Shown: positions 1-8,576, counted from the stretch's first letter. The stretch is 38,875 nucleotides of DNA from Provencibacterium sp. (GCA_022792175.1 JAAWAN010000027.1:1-38875), one strand, 5' to 3'. Program-made: numbers and translations. The notes: generated by a model from the letters alone, not told the origin.

Positions 1-56
1 CTAAAAGTATACCATTTGTACCGCACCACTCAAACCCTTCCGGCCGAAAATGTATA

Positions 57-75
57 ATATTTAAACGTTTATATG
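57..75. promoter_or_regulatory. Candidate LacI/GalR-family operator
   Basis: The 10-bp perfect palindrome TAAACGTTTA is centred on CG at 66/67, with partial symmetry continuing outward. LacI/GalR-family operators are typically CG-centred palindromes of this kind. It lies about 40 bp upstream of the proposed -10 box of the sugar-uptake operon. No regulator gene is visible, because the window starts here. It may instead be a chance AT-rich palindrome. Confidence 0.4.
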
Positions 76-107
76 AAATTTTTTATATATTTTTTCAAAA
101 TACTTCA

Positions 108-116
108 TGGTATGAT
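108..116 (+). promoter_or_regulatory. Extended -10 promoter for the sugar-uptake operon
   Basis: TGGTATGAT (TG-n-TATGAT) forms an extended -10 element about 70 bp before the start codon of the binding-protein gene. The sequence upstream is AT-rich but has no good -35 box at 17 bp, which extended -10 promoters tolerate. The placement fits a leader of about 65 nt ending in the AGGAGGG ribosome-binding site at 171-177. Confidence 0.45.
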
Positions 117-186
117 AAGCACACGGCCCAAAAGGCCATGCAGACATGGACCAGAGACCATTTGCTATTAAGGAGGGTATGAACGA

Positions 187-1884
187 ATGAACCAAAAGAA
201 AAAAGCGCTACTGTCGGTTCTGCTTGCCGCCAGCATGCTGACGGCTGCCGGCTGTTCTTCAGGCTCAGGCAGCGCTTCCAGCGCGGCCCCCAGCAGCACC
301 GCCACTTCCTCTGCCGCCCCCGCCAGCAGTGCGGCGGCCTCCTCTGAGGCGGCCCCGGCTGCGGCAGAACCGGAGGAGCTGACGCTCCCGATTACGACGG
401 AGGATATCACCCTCACCTTCTGGGCGGATATCGGCAAGGCCGCCGGAGCGGTCAAAACGCTCAACGACAACCTGACCTATCAGGAAATAGAAAAGCGCAC
501 GGGTGTGAAGCTGGAATTCCAGCATCCCCCTGTTGGCAGCGCCAAGGAGCAGTTTAACCTGCTGATTGCCTCGCGCAACCTGCCCGACCTCATTCAGTAT
601 GACTGGCTGACCGTCCCCGGCGGGCCCGGCGCATACATCCGGGATAAGGTCATTATCCCGCTCAACGAGCCGGTCGCCCAGTGGGCGCCCAACCTCACGA
701 AGGTGCTTGCCGAAAATGAAAAAATCCGCAAACAGCAGGAGATGGATGACGGCACCTACTATGTCTTCCCCGCCGTTTATGCCGACCGCGAGCTCGCAGT
801 GAGCAACGGCCCCACCATCCGCTATGACTGGTTCCAGAAGCTGGGCATTAATAAAAAGCCCACCACCATTGATGACTGGACCGAAATGCTCCGCAAGGTC
901 CGCAGCACCGACCTCAACGGCAACGGCGCGGGCGATGTACAGGGCATCTTCCTGCAGGGCAAGGAGTCGCTGGATGGGCAGCCCTTCATCATCGGCGCCT
1001 GGGGCATCCGCCAGGAGTTTTATAACGACAACGGCACCGTGAAGTTCGGCGGCATCCAGCCGGAGTATAAGGAATTTCTCGCCGTGATGAACAGCTGGTA
1101 CAACGAAGGGCTGATCGATCCCGAGTCGCTGGCCGGAACGGCAAAAATTCAGGATACCAAGCTTTCCTCCAACAAGCTCTTCGCCTATATCGGCGGCATG
1201 GGCAACGGCATCACCCGCTATACGGCCATGATGAAGCCGGAAAATCCCGACTTTCAGCTGATGCCTCTGCCTTATCCGGTACTTAATGAAGGCGATGTGC
1301 CCACCGAGGGCCAGGAGCAGCCCGCCTTTAATAACGGCGGCGTCGCCATCACCACCGCCTGCCAGTATGTCAGGGAAGCGACCAAGCTGTTTGACTACAA
1401 CTACAGCGAAGAAGGGCACATCCTCACCAATTGGGGTGTCGAGGGCGTCACCTATGAAACAGGACCGGACGGCAACCTCAAGTATACCGACCTCATCCTC
1501 AACAATCCCGACGGGCTCTCCCGCGAGCAGGCGATGGCCAAATACACCATCTGGCAGACCAGCTCGGCCGTTATGAAGTATAAGGATGTTCTCAACCAGC
1601 GCGATTCGCTGCCCGAGCAGATTGAAGGGCGCAAGGAGTGGCTGGCCTGCACCAACAGGGCACTGCTGCCTCCGCTGACTCCCACCCAAGAGGAGAGCAG
1701 CGAGTATGCCTCGCTGATGAACGAAATCCGCACCTACACGACCGAGATGTTCAACCAGTTCGTTTCGGGCAAGACCTCGCTCGACAAGTTCGATGACTAT
1801 GTGCAGACTCTCAAGGGCATGGGCATCGAGCGGGCCATCGAGCTGACCCAGGCGCAGCTGGACCGCTATGACAGCCGGCCCTGA
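187..1884 (+). CDS. LplA-type extracellular solute-binding lipoprotein (CUT1 ABC uptake)
   Basis: This 565-residue lipoprotein is likely the substrate-capturing part of a carbohydrate ABC importer. The N-terminus has a KKK n-region, a hydrophobic stretch and the lipobox TAAGC with Cys23 as the predicted lipidation site. A Ser/Ala/Pro linker spans about residues 24-65, followed by a large solute-binding domain. Length and the two permease genes downstream match the LplA/LplB/LplC type. AGGAGGG lies 9 nt before ATG 187. A three-codon ORF (ATG at 179) overlaps this start as ATGA, but it is too close to the Shine-Dalgarno sequence to look functional. The substrate cannot be read from sequence; the enzymes downstream suggest a glycoside or sugar acid. 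Confidence 0.9.
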   Translation: MNQKKKALLSVLLAASMLTAAGCSSGSGSASSAAPSSTATSSAAPASSAAASSEAAPAAAEPEELTLPITTEDITLTFWADIGKAAGAVKTLNDNLTYQEIEKRTGVKLEFQHPPVGSAKEQFNLLIASRNLPDLIQYDWLTVPGGPGAYIRDKVIIPLNEPVAQWAPNLTKVLAENEKIRKQQEMDDGTYYVFPAVYADRELAVSNGPTIRYDWFQKLGINKKPTTIDDWTEMLRKVRSTDLNGNGAGDVQGIFLQGKESLDGQPFIIGAWGIRQEFYNDNGTVKFGGIQPEYKEFLAVMNSWYNEGLIDPESLAGTAKIQDTKLSSNKLFAYIGGMGNGITRYTAMMKPENPDFQLMPLPYPVLNEGDVPTEGQEQPAFNNGGVAITTACQYVREATKLFDYNYSEEGHILTNWGVEGVTYETGPDGNLKYTDLILNNPDGLSREQAMAKYTIWQTSSAVMKYKDVLNQRDSLPEQIEGRKEWLACTNRALLPPLTPTQEESSEYASLMNEIRTYTTEMFNQFVSGKTSLDKFDDYVQTLKGMGIERAIELTQAQLDRYDSRP

Positions 1885-1900
1885 AGGAAAAGGCACCGGC

Positions 1901-2088
1901 CGGGAGCCTGCTTAAAGTGAAAGCAGGCCCCCGGAAATACCGGCATCTCTCCGGCATGTTCAGTCGCTGCACACCGCCGGCGGGCAGAAGGGTCTGTTGC
2001 AAAATGCAAGCATTTTGCAACAGACCCTTCTGAAAAAGGACTCTTGGCTCCTCCTGAGTCAAATTTCGCCCGCATATCGCGGGCGAAA
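1901..2088 (+). repeat. Three hairpins between the binding-protein and permease genes
   Basis: The 299-bp gap contains an imperfect hairpin at 1901-1933 (gcctgctt/aagcaggc core), a perfect 23-bp inverted repeat with a 2-nt loop at 1985-2032, and a perfect 10-bp stem at 2064-2073/2079-2088 followed a few bases later by five T. In ABC sugar operons such structures often protect or terminate the binding-protein message so that the binding protein exceeds the permeases. That role is inferred here. The longest palindrome carries CTGTTGCAAAATGC, which loosely resembles IS6-type ends, but no transposase is present. Confidence 0.6.
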
Positions 2089-2183
2089 GCGCCCTTTTTC
2101 CGCTTCCTGCAGGCCGGAATAAAAATTTTGCAGCGCGCCCGTTTCGTTTGCAGGGACATCTGTTACCATAAGGGGGGTTATCC

Positions 2184-3152
2184 ATGTTAAAATCAGCGGC
2201 CAGGCCGGCGAAGCAGGCGTCCTCCGGCGCGGCGCAGCGCGAGGGATTTTTTGCGGGAATCCGCAAGGATTTCCGGCGCAACCGGCTCATCTACCTGATG
2301 ATTCTGCCTGTGCTCATCTACTATCTCGTCTTCCACTATTTCCCTATGTATGGGGCGACCATCGCCTTTAAGGACTTTAACGCGCTCGACGGCATCACCG
2401 GCAGCCCCTGGGTGGGCTTTAAACACTTTAACGAGTTTTTTTCCAGCTTCTATTTCTGGCGGCTGCTCAAAAACACCGTTTTGCTGAGTGCTTATGGCCT
2501 CGTCTTCTCCTTCCCCATGCCCATTGTGCTGGCGCTGCTGCTCAACGAGGTGCGCCACAACGGCTACAAGCGGGTGGTGCAGACGATTACCTACATCCCG
2601 CACTTTATCTCGATCGTCGTCATCTGCGGCATGATTATCGACTTTGTCAAGCAGGATGGCGTCATCACCCACATACTGACCTACCTCGGGATGGAGAACA
2701 ATAACCTGCTGCTCGAGCCGGGCAACTTCCGCAGCATCTATATCATTTCGGATATCTGGCAGCAGATCGGCTGGAACTCGATTATCTACCTGGCGGCGCT
2801 GACCGGCATTGATACCGAAATGTTCGAGGCCGCGCGCATCGACGGCGCGGGCAAGCTGCGCCAGATTATCAGCATCACCATCCCCTCGATTCTGCCCACT
2901 ATTGTCATTATGCTCATCCTCAAGGTGGGCACTGTCATGAACATCGGCTTTGAAAAGGTGATGCTGCTCTACAACGCGAGCATCTATGAAACGGCGGATG
3001 TCATCTCCACCTTTGTTTACCGGCGCGGCATCCTCGAGGCGGCCTACAGCTATTCGGCGGCCGTCGGCCTCTTCAACTCGGTCATCAACTGCACGCTGGT
3101 TATCGTTACCAACAAGTTCAGCAAAAAATTCACCGAAACCAGCCTGTGGTGA
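2184..3152 (+). CDS. LplB-type ABC transporter permease (CUT1)
   Basis: A 322-residue integral membrane permease. A basic cytoplasmic N-terminus of about 35 residues leads into hydrophobic segments. The first contains LIYLMILPVLIYYLVFHYFP, characteristic of LplB-like permeases. The cytoplasmic EAA loop that contacts the ATPase is visible near the C-terminal third as EAARIDGAGKLRQI followed by TIPSILP. ATG 2184 is preceded by AGGGGGG. The partner permease starts 19 nt after its stop. No ATPase gene accompanies the pair, so a shared MsmX/MsmK-like ATPase encoded elsewhere is likely, as is usual for Firmicutes CUT1 systems. Confidence 0.92.
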   Translation: MLKSAARPAKQASSGAAQREGFFAGIRKDFRRNRLIYLMILPVLIYYLVFHYFPMYGATIAFKDFNALDGITGSPWVGFKHFNEFFSSFYFWRLLKNTVLLSAYGLVFSFPMPIVLALLLNEVRHNGYKRVVQTITYIPHFISIVVICGMIIDFVKQDGVITHILTYLGMENNNLLLEPGNFRSIYIISDIWQQIGWNSIIYLAALTGIDTEMFEAARIDGAGKLRQIISITIPSILPTIVIMLILKVGTVMNIGFEKVMLLYNASIYETADVISTFVYRRGILEAAYSYSAAVGLFNSVINCTLVIVTNKFSKKFTETSLW

Positions 3153-3171
3153 GGAAAGGAGCAACTGCGCT

Positions 3172-4056
3172 ATGGCAATTCAAAGAACCCGGGGCGAAAG
3201 AATTTTTGATGCGGTCAATACCATCGTCCTGTTTATCCTCTCGGCAATTACCCTCTATCCGCTGCTTTATGTGCTGTTTGCCTCGGTGAGCGAGCCCGGC
3301 CCGCTGATGAGCCACCGGGGACTTCTGCTGGCGCCGCTGGGCGTTCAGTGGAGCGCCTACCGGCTGGTTTTCCAGAACCCCATCATCCTCAGCAGCTATG
3401 CGAACACCCTTTTATATGTCACCGCCGGCACGGCGCTGAGCCTGGTGCTGACAACGCTCGGAGCCTACGGCCTCTCGCGCAAAAACGTCAAATGGAGCAC
3501 GCCGCTCATGATGCTGATTGTCTTCACCATGTGGTTTTCCGGCGGCATGATCCCCCATTTCCTCAACGTAAGCAATCTGGGAATGATGAATTCCCGCCTG
3601 GCGCTGATATTGCCCAAGGCGGTAGCCACCTATAATCTGATTGTTATGCGCACCTCCTTTCAGGCGCTGCCGGACAGCCTGGAGGAATCGGCCAAAATAG
3701 ACGGGGCAAATGATTTCACCATCCTGCTGCGCATCGCCATCCCGCTTTCGATGCCGGTCATCGCGGTTATCATTCTTTTTTATGCCTCCTCGCAGTGGAA
3801 CGCCTGGTTTGATGCGATGCTCTTTCTCAACAGGCGCGAGCTGTTCCCGCTGCAGCTCATCCTGCGCGAAATCCTCGTTTTGAACAGCACCGACAGCATG
3901 ATGGCCGGTTCTGCCGCCCAGAGCGACCAGATTCAGATTGGCGAAACCATTAAATATGCCACCGTCATCGTGGCAACCGTCCCGATTCTGTGTATCTATC
4001 CCTTTTTGCAGAAATATTTCGTCAAGGGTGTTATGGTGGGTGCCATCAAGGGCTAG
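3172..4056 (+). CDS. LplC/YtcP-type ABC transporter permease (CUT1)
   Basis: A 294-residue second permease of the importer. It has about six hydrophobic segments and an EAA-type loop reading EESAKIDGAN followed by RIAIPLSMP. It ends in KYFVKGVMVGAIKG, the typical C-terminus of YtcP-like permeases. The open frame extends upstream into the previous gene, but ATG 3172 is chosen because GGAAAGGAG lies just before it and the protein then begins with the usual short basic N-terminus. It would form the membrane channel with the preceding permease. The gap to the next gene is 40 nt, so co-transcription with the FAD enzyme is expected. Confidence 0.92.
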   Translation: MAIQRTRGERIFDAVNTIVLFILSAITLYPLLYVLFASVSEPGPLMSHRGLLLAPLGVQWSAYRLVFQNPIILSSYANTLLYVTAGTALSLVLTTLGAYGLSRKNVKWSTPLMMLIVFTMWFSGGMIPHFLNVSNLGMMNSRLALILPKAVATYNLIVMRTSFQALPDSLEESAKIDGANDFTILLRIAIPLSMPVIAVIILFYASSQWNAWFDAMLFLNRRELFPLQLILREILVLNSTDSMMAGSAAQSDQIQIGETIKYATVIVATVPILCIYPFLQKYFVKGVMVGAIKG

Positions 4057-4096
4057 GGCCGATAGCGTCCGTCACCATGAAAGGAGACTGATTTTT

Positions 4097-5368
4097 TTGA
4101 AAAAATATCTGGAACCGGCCAGAGAGCTGGACATATACGGGGAGTATGACGTTATCGTTGTCGGCGGAGGGGTGGCCGGAATGTCGGCAGCCATCGCCGC
4201 GGGACGCAGCGGGGTTAAAACGCTGATTATCGAACAGTTCCCCTACTTTGGAGGCACGGCCACCGCCTCGCTGATGGCCAATATCGTCGGCTACCGCAAC
4301 CAGGTGGAGCCCAACAGCGTGCAGACTACCAGGGGCATCGGCGAGGAAATCATCCTGCGCCTTATCGATATCGGCGGTGCGGTCAAGTCCCGCAACGCCT
4401 ATGCCTCCGAGCCCCGCAGCGATAAAAAGGGAGACCTCTCCTACAACTATGCCTTTGATACCGAAAAATTCAAGCTGGTCGCCCTGCAGATGGTGAGGGA
4501 AGCGAAGGTGGATATCCTCTTTCACACCTATTTCTGCGATGTTATTAAAGAGGGGGAGGCGGTGTGCGGCATTCTCTTTGAAAACAAGTCCGGCCGCCAG
4601 GCAGCCTATGCCAAAACGGTCATCGATGCGAGCGGGGACGGGGACGTCGCTTTCCGCGCCGGGGTGCCCTACTGGCAGGTAAAGGGGGACGAAGCCCCCC
4701 GCCTCAACGACTGCCTGATGTATAAGATTGCCGGCTTTGACCCGGACACCAGGGCCCCCGGCTGCCTGATGGATGATACGATGGTCGTCTGGGGCCCGAC
4801 CCCCGGCCCCACCAACGGGGCGGACGGGCAGGAATTAAGCGACGGGGAAATCAGGGTGCGCCTGGCCGTATATGAGGACCTGGAGAAGAAAAAGGCGGAG
4901 CATCCCGACCTTGCGGGCGCGCACATTATCGATACCGGCTCGCTCATCGGCATCCGCCAGACGCGCTTTTTTGAGGGGGATTACAAGATTACCGGAGACG
5001 ACGTGCTCGAGGGCCGGCAGTTTGAGGATTCGATTGCCATGGCCGCCAACCCGGTCATCAACTACTATGGCTACCGGCGTTTTCTGACCCATGTGGGCTA
5101 TGACATCCCCTACCGCTGCCTGTTGCCGAAAAAGGCGGAAAACCTGCTGGTCGCCGGCCGGTGCATGTCCTCCGACCAGATTGCCTATGAGTCCTGGCGG
5201 GCGATGGCGCATATCTTCGCCATCGGCGAGGCGGCGGGCGTCGCCGCGGCCCAGAGCGCGCAGGAGGGGGTTCCCGTGCGCCGGATCGATGTGAAAAAGC
5301 TTCAGCGCGAGCTCATCGCCCGCGGCGCCGAAATCGGGCAGGGGCGCGGGGAGGCGGCCGGGAAATGA
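4097..5368 (+). CDS. FAD-dependent oxidoreductase (FAD_oxidored family)
   Basis: A 423-residue flavoprotein. The N-terminal Rossmann motif is GGGVAG at about residues 23-28 after YDVIVV, with an acidic residue ending the second strand (LIIEQ). An ASGDGDVA motif follows near 178, and the FAD-closing motif LLVAGRCMSS near 350 is followed by an AIGEAAGVAAA helix. This resembles the PF12831 group, which is common in carbohydrate loci but poorly characterised. A TTG start at 4097 is chosen: AAGGAGA lies 9 nt upstream and the FAD domain begins at once, whereas earlier starts would lie inside the permease gene. Its stop overlaps the next ATG (ATGA), which points to translational coupling. The substrate is unknown; a sugar or sugar-acid redox step is inferred. 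Confidence 0.82.
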   Translation: MKKYLEPARELDIYGEYDVIVVGGGVAGMSAAIAAGRSGVKTLIIEQFPYFGGTATASLMANIVGYRNQVEPNSVQTTRGIGEEIILRLIDIGGAVKSRNAYASEPRSDKKGDLSYNYAFDTEKFKLVALQMVREAKVDILFHTYFCDVIKEGEAVCGILFENKSGRQAAYAKTVIDASGDGDVAFRAGVPYWQVKGDEAPRLNDCLMYKIAGFDPDTRAPGCLMDDTMVVWGPTPGPTNGADGQELSDGEIRVRLAVYEDLEKKKAEHPDLAGAHIIDTGSLIGIRQTRFFEGDYKITGDDVLEGRQFEDSIAMAANPVINYYGYRRFLTHVGYDIPYRCLLPKKAENLLVAGRCMSSDQIAYESWRAMAHIFAIGEAAGVAAAQSAQEGVPVRRIDVKKLQRELIARGAEIGQGRGEAAGK

Positions 5369-6465
5369 AAATCTGTGGGATAGAAACGATCGTTTTGCAG
5401 AAAAAGGTAGAAAACCCGGTCTCCGATTCGCTGCACACCTATAACGTGGGCGGACATCTGCTGACCCGCATTATGACCGACGAGGGAATCTGCGGCAGCT
5501 CGCTCATCAACTTCGGGCGCATCGCCTCCGGGATGCAGACGTTAAAGCTCATCATCGACCGCGAATTCGCGCCGCTATTGATGGGGCGGGACCCGGACTT
5601 TATCCGCCAGATCAGAAACGAGCTGTTTGTCGCGACCGAATACTACGGCACCGTCGGGGCGGCGAACTTTGCCATCGCCGCGATAGACAACGCCCTCTGG
5701 GATATCAAAGGCAAGGCCGCGGGCCTGCCGGTGGCCCGGCTGCTGGGCGCCCGCAGAAGGGCCATCCCCGCCTATGCGATGGTGGGCTGGTACTATGAGG
5801 GCGGGGAAAAGGAGTTTGTCCGCCAGTGTACCGATGCCGCCGAGGAGGGCTTTACCGCCGTCAAGCTCAAGGTGGGGCGCGACAGCCTGCAGGAGGATAT
5901 TGCCCGCATCAAGGCCATCCGCGCAGCGCTGGGGGAGGATTTCCGCATTATGGTGGACGCCAACTGCGCCTTTGACGAATCGGAGGCGCTGCGGCGCGGC
6001 AGAGCCTATGAGCAGCTGGGTGTTTTCTGGTTTGAGGAGCCGCTGCAGCCCTATCTGCGGGACAGCCATGCCCGCCTGCGCGAAAAGCTGCGCGTTCCGA
6101 TTGCGATAGGGGAAAACTACTATACCCGCCACCAGTTTTATGATATCATCAAGGCCGGCTGCGCAGACATCGTGCAGCCGGATAACCGCCGCGCCGGCGG
6201 GGTCACCGAGTGGATGGACATCGCCGCCATTTCCGAGGCGGCCGGCTTAAAGCTGGCCAGCCATGGCGGCGGGCCGGGCAATGTGAACGCACTCTGCGCA
6301 ATGGAAAACGCCATCTATCTCGAGACCGGCAGTCTAAAGCACGAAAACGCCATGCTCAAAACCCAGCTGAAGATGGAAAACGGCGCCATCCCCTTCCCCG
6401 AAACGCCCGGCATGGGCACAGAGGTGCAGGAGGATTATATCCGTCATTACCGGGTAGAGCTGTAA
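5365..6465 (+). CDS. Mandelate racemase/muconate lactonizing enzyme family protein (enolase superfamily)
   Basis: A 366-residue TIM-barrel enzyme that abstracts the proton alpha to a carboxylate. Counting codons gives the KxK pair K167/K169, metal ligands D198 (DAN), E224 (FEEPL) and E250 (GEN), the D273/H300 dyad (PDN and SHGGG), and E320. From memory of Pseudomonas mandelate racemase (K164, K166, D195, E221, E247, D270, H297, E317), every residue is shifted by exactly three. This places it in the MR subgroup, which includes racemases and acid-sugar dehydratases. The ATG overlaps the stop of the FAD enzyme. In this operon, a sugar-acid dehydratase or epimerase is the most likely role; the exact substrate is not predictable. 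Confidence 0.88.
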   Translation: MKICGIETIVLQKKVENPVSDSLHTYNVGGHLLTRIMTDEGICGSSLINFGRIASGMQTLKLIIDREFAPLLMGRDPDFIRQIRNELFVATEYYGTVGAANFAIAAIDNALWDIKGKAAGLPVARLLGARRRAIPAYAMVGWYYEGGEKEFVRQCTDAAEEGFTAVKLKVGRDSLQEDIARIKAIRAALGEDFRIMVDANCAFDESEALRRGRAYEQLGVFWFEEPLQPYLRDSHARLREKLRVPIAIGENYYTRHQFYDIIKAGCADIVQPDNRRAGGVTEWMDIAAISEAAGLKLASHGGGPGNVNALCAMENAIYLETGSLKHENAMLKTQLKMENGAIPFPETPGMGTEVQEDYIRHYRVEL

Positions 6466-6511
6466 GAATGGCGGCGTCTTTATCCACTTTTTTGAGCGTC
6501 TGTAAAATATC

Positions 6512-6555
6512 GCTGCCGGCGTCCCTCCAATCAGGGGGACGCCGGCAGCTTTTTT
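6512..6555 (+). terminator. Rho-independent terminator of the sugar operon
   Basis: A perfect 14-bp GC-rich stem (6512-6525 with 6536-6549) has a 10-nt loop and is followed directly by six T. It lies 46 bp after the stop of the enolase-superfamily gene and closes the operon. Confidence 0.9.
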
Positions 6556-6624
6556 CTGCTTCGAGGCTTCCGAACAAAATTTGCGCGCCCTCTTTATTCT
6601 CCCGCGGCCTGCTGCAAAAACCGA

Positions 6625-6762
6625 CAAACAAAATTTTCAAAGGGCCGCTGATAATTTTGTTTGCCGCTCGAAAAATTTTGAGCGTTGCAAAGAGGAGGAT
6701 TTATATGATAACGTATGTATAAGATGGTCTGCCGGGTTTGCCTATATCCGGTATAGGCAAAC
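6625..6762 (+). other. Hairpin-rich leader with a five-codon ORF before the endonuclease gene
   Basis: This is a gene-poor stretch between the operon terminator and the endonuclease. It contains an 11-bp perfect inverted repeat (6625-6635/6653-6663), a short hairpin (6665-6684), and the mini-ORF ATG-ATA-ACG-TAT-GTA-TAA at 6705-6722. The mini-ORF has an ideal AGGAGG six nt upstream. An 11-bp perfect stem with a 5-nt loop follows at 6736-6762. Base composition falls sharply to AT-rich from here on. It could be a leader-peptide regulatory region, or the start of a gene whose body was replaced when the island inserted. I cannot decide between these. Confidence 0.5.
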
Positions 6763-6833
6763 ATAGCTAACCATCAAAATGGATATCTATGCTGAACTCA
6801 CTGAGAAAATCAGTGGAAAAATAAGTGAAAAAG

Positions 6834-6842
6834 TGATATAAT
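6834..6842 (+). promoter_or_regulatory. Extended -10 promoter for the endonuclease
   Basis: TGATATAAT (TG-n-TATAAT) lies 48 bp before the ATG of the endonuclease gene. A convincing -35 box is not visible, but the extended -10 consensus is perfect. A small inverted repeat (cactga/tcagtg at 6799-6815) sits just upstream and could bind a regulator. Confidence 0.6.
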
Positions 6843-6890
6843 GGCAGAAATTTTATATATATAGGAATTACAACTGAAAGGTGAGGAGTT

Positions 6891-8576
6891 ATGGCAAGAT
6901 ATACTTATGCATTACGTCGGGAAATAAGACATCAGGGTTTAAATAAATATCGGGTAGTTACAGCTCGAAATAGATATGAGTTAGAGCAAAAAATTGCAGC
7001 TATTCAAGCACAATGGGACGAACAATGGAGAAGGAAATGCGAGATAATGGCACGTAAGCGGGAATTAGAATCCAGAAAGAGAGATAAGGAACAGCAAAAG
7101 CGAGATATAGAAAAAGCTGTCAAATTGGCCGAAGATATGACAAAAGATGCGGCTGACAGTTTGGAACAAATAGAAAATATATTAAAAATTCAAATAAAGC
7201 CTCTAAAAGCTTGTGATATGTATGATAAAAGCAAGTTTACAAAAAGCGCACCCGTTAGGCCAATTCCAAAAACTTTTTCCAGAGAACCTCTTCGTGAAGA
7301 CGGTATATATAATCCAAAAATGCCTTTATTTACAAGTATTTTAAAAAAGAAAAAGCAGAACTTTATAGAAGAAAATGATGAAAAATTCCATCTTGATTAT
7401 AAAAAATGGCAGGAAGAATGTGATAAAATATCAAGTGATAATTCTGATGCTGATGCTTTATATAACGAAGAACTCGAAAAATGGGAAAAAGAAAAGAATG
7501 AGTTTTTACGAAATAAAGAAAACTTTAACAAAGGAATTGACGAACTATTTGCTGCATATAGAGAAGGTGATAAGGAGGCATCAGAAATATATTATGCAGA
7601 ATTGTTAGAAAGAATAAATCTTCCACTTGAATTTGGAAATGAAACAAAATGTGAATATAATCCTGATAGTAAAATGTTAATTATTGATATTACATTGCCA
7701 ACCGTTGATAATTTGCCCAATTTAAAGAAAGTAACGTATGTTAAATCTTCTGGAGAATATAAGGAATCATATCAGTCAGATGCCTTTATGAAAAAAATAT
7801 ATGACAAAGCGATTTATGATATCGTTTTATTAACATTAAAAGCAATATTTGACGCAAATGATCCAAATATAGAAGCGGTTGTGCTTAATGGTAAAGTAAA
7901 TACAATAGATAAATCAACGGGTAAGGCAATTTCACCATACATATTATCCGTAAATATCTCAAAAGAAAGTTTCAAAGAACTTAATTTAGAATATATTGAT
8001 TCAAAGGAATGGTTTAAGAGTTCAAAAGGAATATCGGCCGCAACATTCACGAAAATTACACCTGTTGCTCCTGTGGTAGAAATAAGCAGAGAAGATCCAA
8101 GATTTATTGATGGTTATGAAGTGGCTGATACACTAGATGAGTCTGTAAACCTGGCCGCTATTGATTGGCAAGATTTTGAAAATTTGATTCGTGAGGTATT
8201 TGCTGAAGAATTTAACTCAAATGGTGGAGAGGTAAAAATTACTCAAGCAAGTAGAGATGGTGGCGTTGATGCGATTGCATTTGATCCAGATCCAATTAGG
8301 GGCGGTAAAATTGTTATCCAGGCAAAGCGCTATACAAATGTTGTAGGTGTATCGGCAGTGAGGGATTTATATGGAACCGTAATGAATGAAGGTGCAACAA
8401 AGGGAATTCTTGTTACAACCTCTAATTACGGAAATGATGCATATGAATTTGCAAAGGGAAAGCCCTTAACGTTAATGAATGGGGCGAATCTATTGTTTTT
8501 GCTTGAAAAACATGGGCACAAGGCTAAAATTGATTTAAAAGAAGCCAAAGAACTGAATAGTCAAAATAATTCTTAA
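6891..8576 (+). CDS. Mrr-type restriction endonuclease with coiled-coil N-terminus
   Basis: A 561-residue protein. Residues about 30-100 are rich in Lys, Arg and Glu and look coiled-coil. A second charged helical part spans about 160-235, and a conserved-looking middle domain about 240-410. The C-terminal Mrr_cat nuclease domain carries DGGVDAI with D460 and the catalytic QAK (Q477, K479), followed by TTSNYGNDAYEFA and a GANLLFLL end. The D-(X16)-QxK arrangement is the PD-(D/E)xK signature of Mrr-like enzymes, which cleave modified or foreign DNA. GTGAGGAG precedes ATG 6891. No methylase or specificity subunit is nearby, so a type IV-like or stand-alone anti-phage role is inferred. Codon use is strongly AT-rich, unlike all neighbours, indicating horizontal acquisition. 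Confidence 0.88.
   Translation: MARYTYALRREIRHQGLNKYRVVTARNRYELEQKIAAIQAQWDEQWRRKCEIMARKRELESRKRDKEQQKRDIEKAVKLAEDMTKDAADSLEQIENILKIQIKPLKACDMYDKSKFTKSAPVRPIPKTFSREPLREDGIYNPKMPLFTSILKKKKQNFIEENDEKFHLDYKKWQEECDKISSDNSDADALYNEELEKWEKEKNEFLRNKENFNKGIDELFAAYREGDKEASEIYYAELLERINLPLEFGNETKCEYNPDSKMLIIDITLPTVDNLPNLKKVTYVKSSGEYKESYQSDAFMKKIYDKAIYDIVLLTLKAIFDANDPNIEAVVLNGKVNTIDKSTGKAISPYILSVNISKESFKELNLEYIDSKEWFKSSKGISAATFTKITPVAPVVEISREDPRFIDGYEVADTLDESVNLAAIDWQDFENLIREVFAEEFNSNGGEVKITQASRDGGVDAIAFDPDPIRGGKIVIQAKRYTNVVGVSAVRDLYGTVMNEGATKGILVTTSNYGNDAYEFAKGKPLTLMNGANLLFLLEKHGHKAKIDLKEAKELNSQNNS

Noticed and set aside
179-190. Three-codon ORF overlapping the binding-protein start
   Set aside because: Its ATG is only 1 nt from the AGGAGGG site, so initiation there is unlikely; probably chance.
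265-1896. Long minus-strand open frame (543 residues) opposite the binding-protein gene
   Set aside because: It is an antisense shadow from high-GC codon bias: no family motifs, no ribosome-binding site, and the plus frame has a clear lipobox and operon context.
1985-2032. IS6-family insertion sequence ends
   Set aside because: CTGTTGCAAAATGC resembles IS6-type ends only loosely, and the two arms are separated by 2 nt with no transposase; treated as a palindrome.
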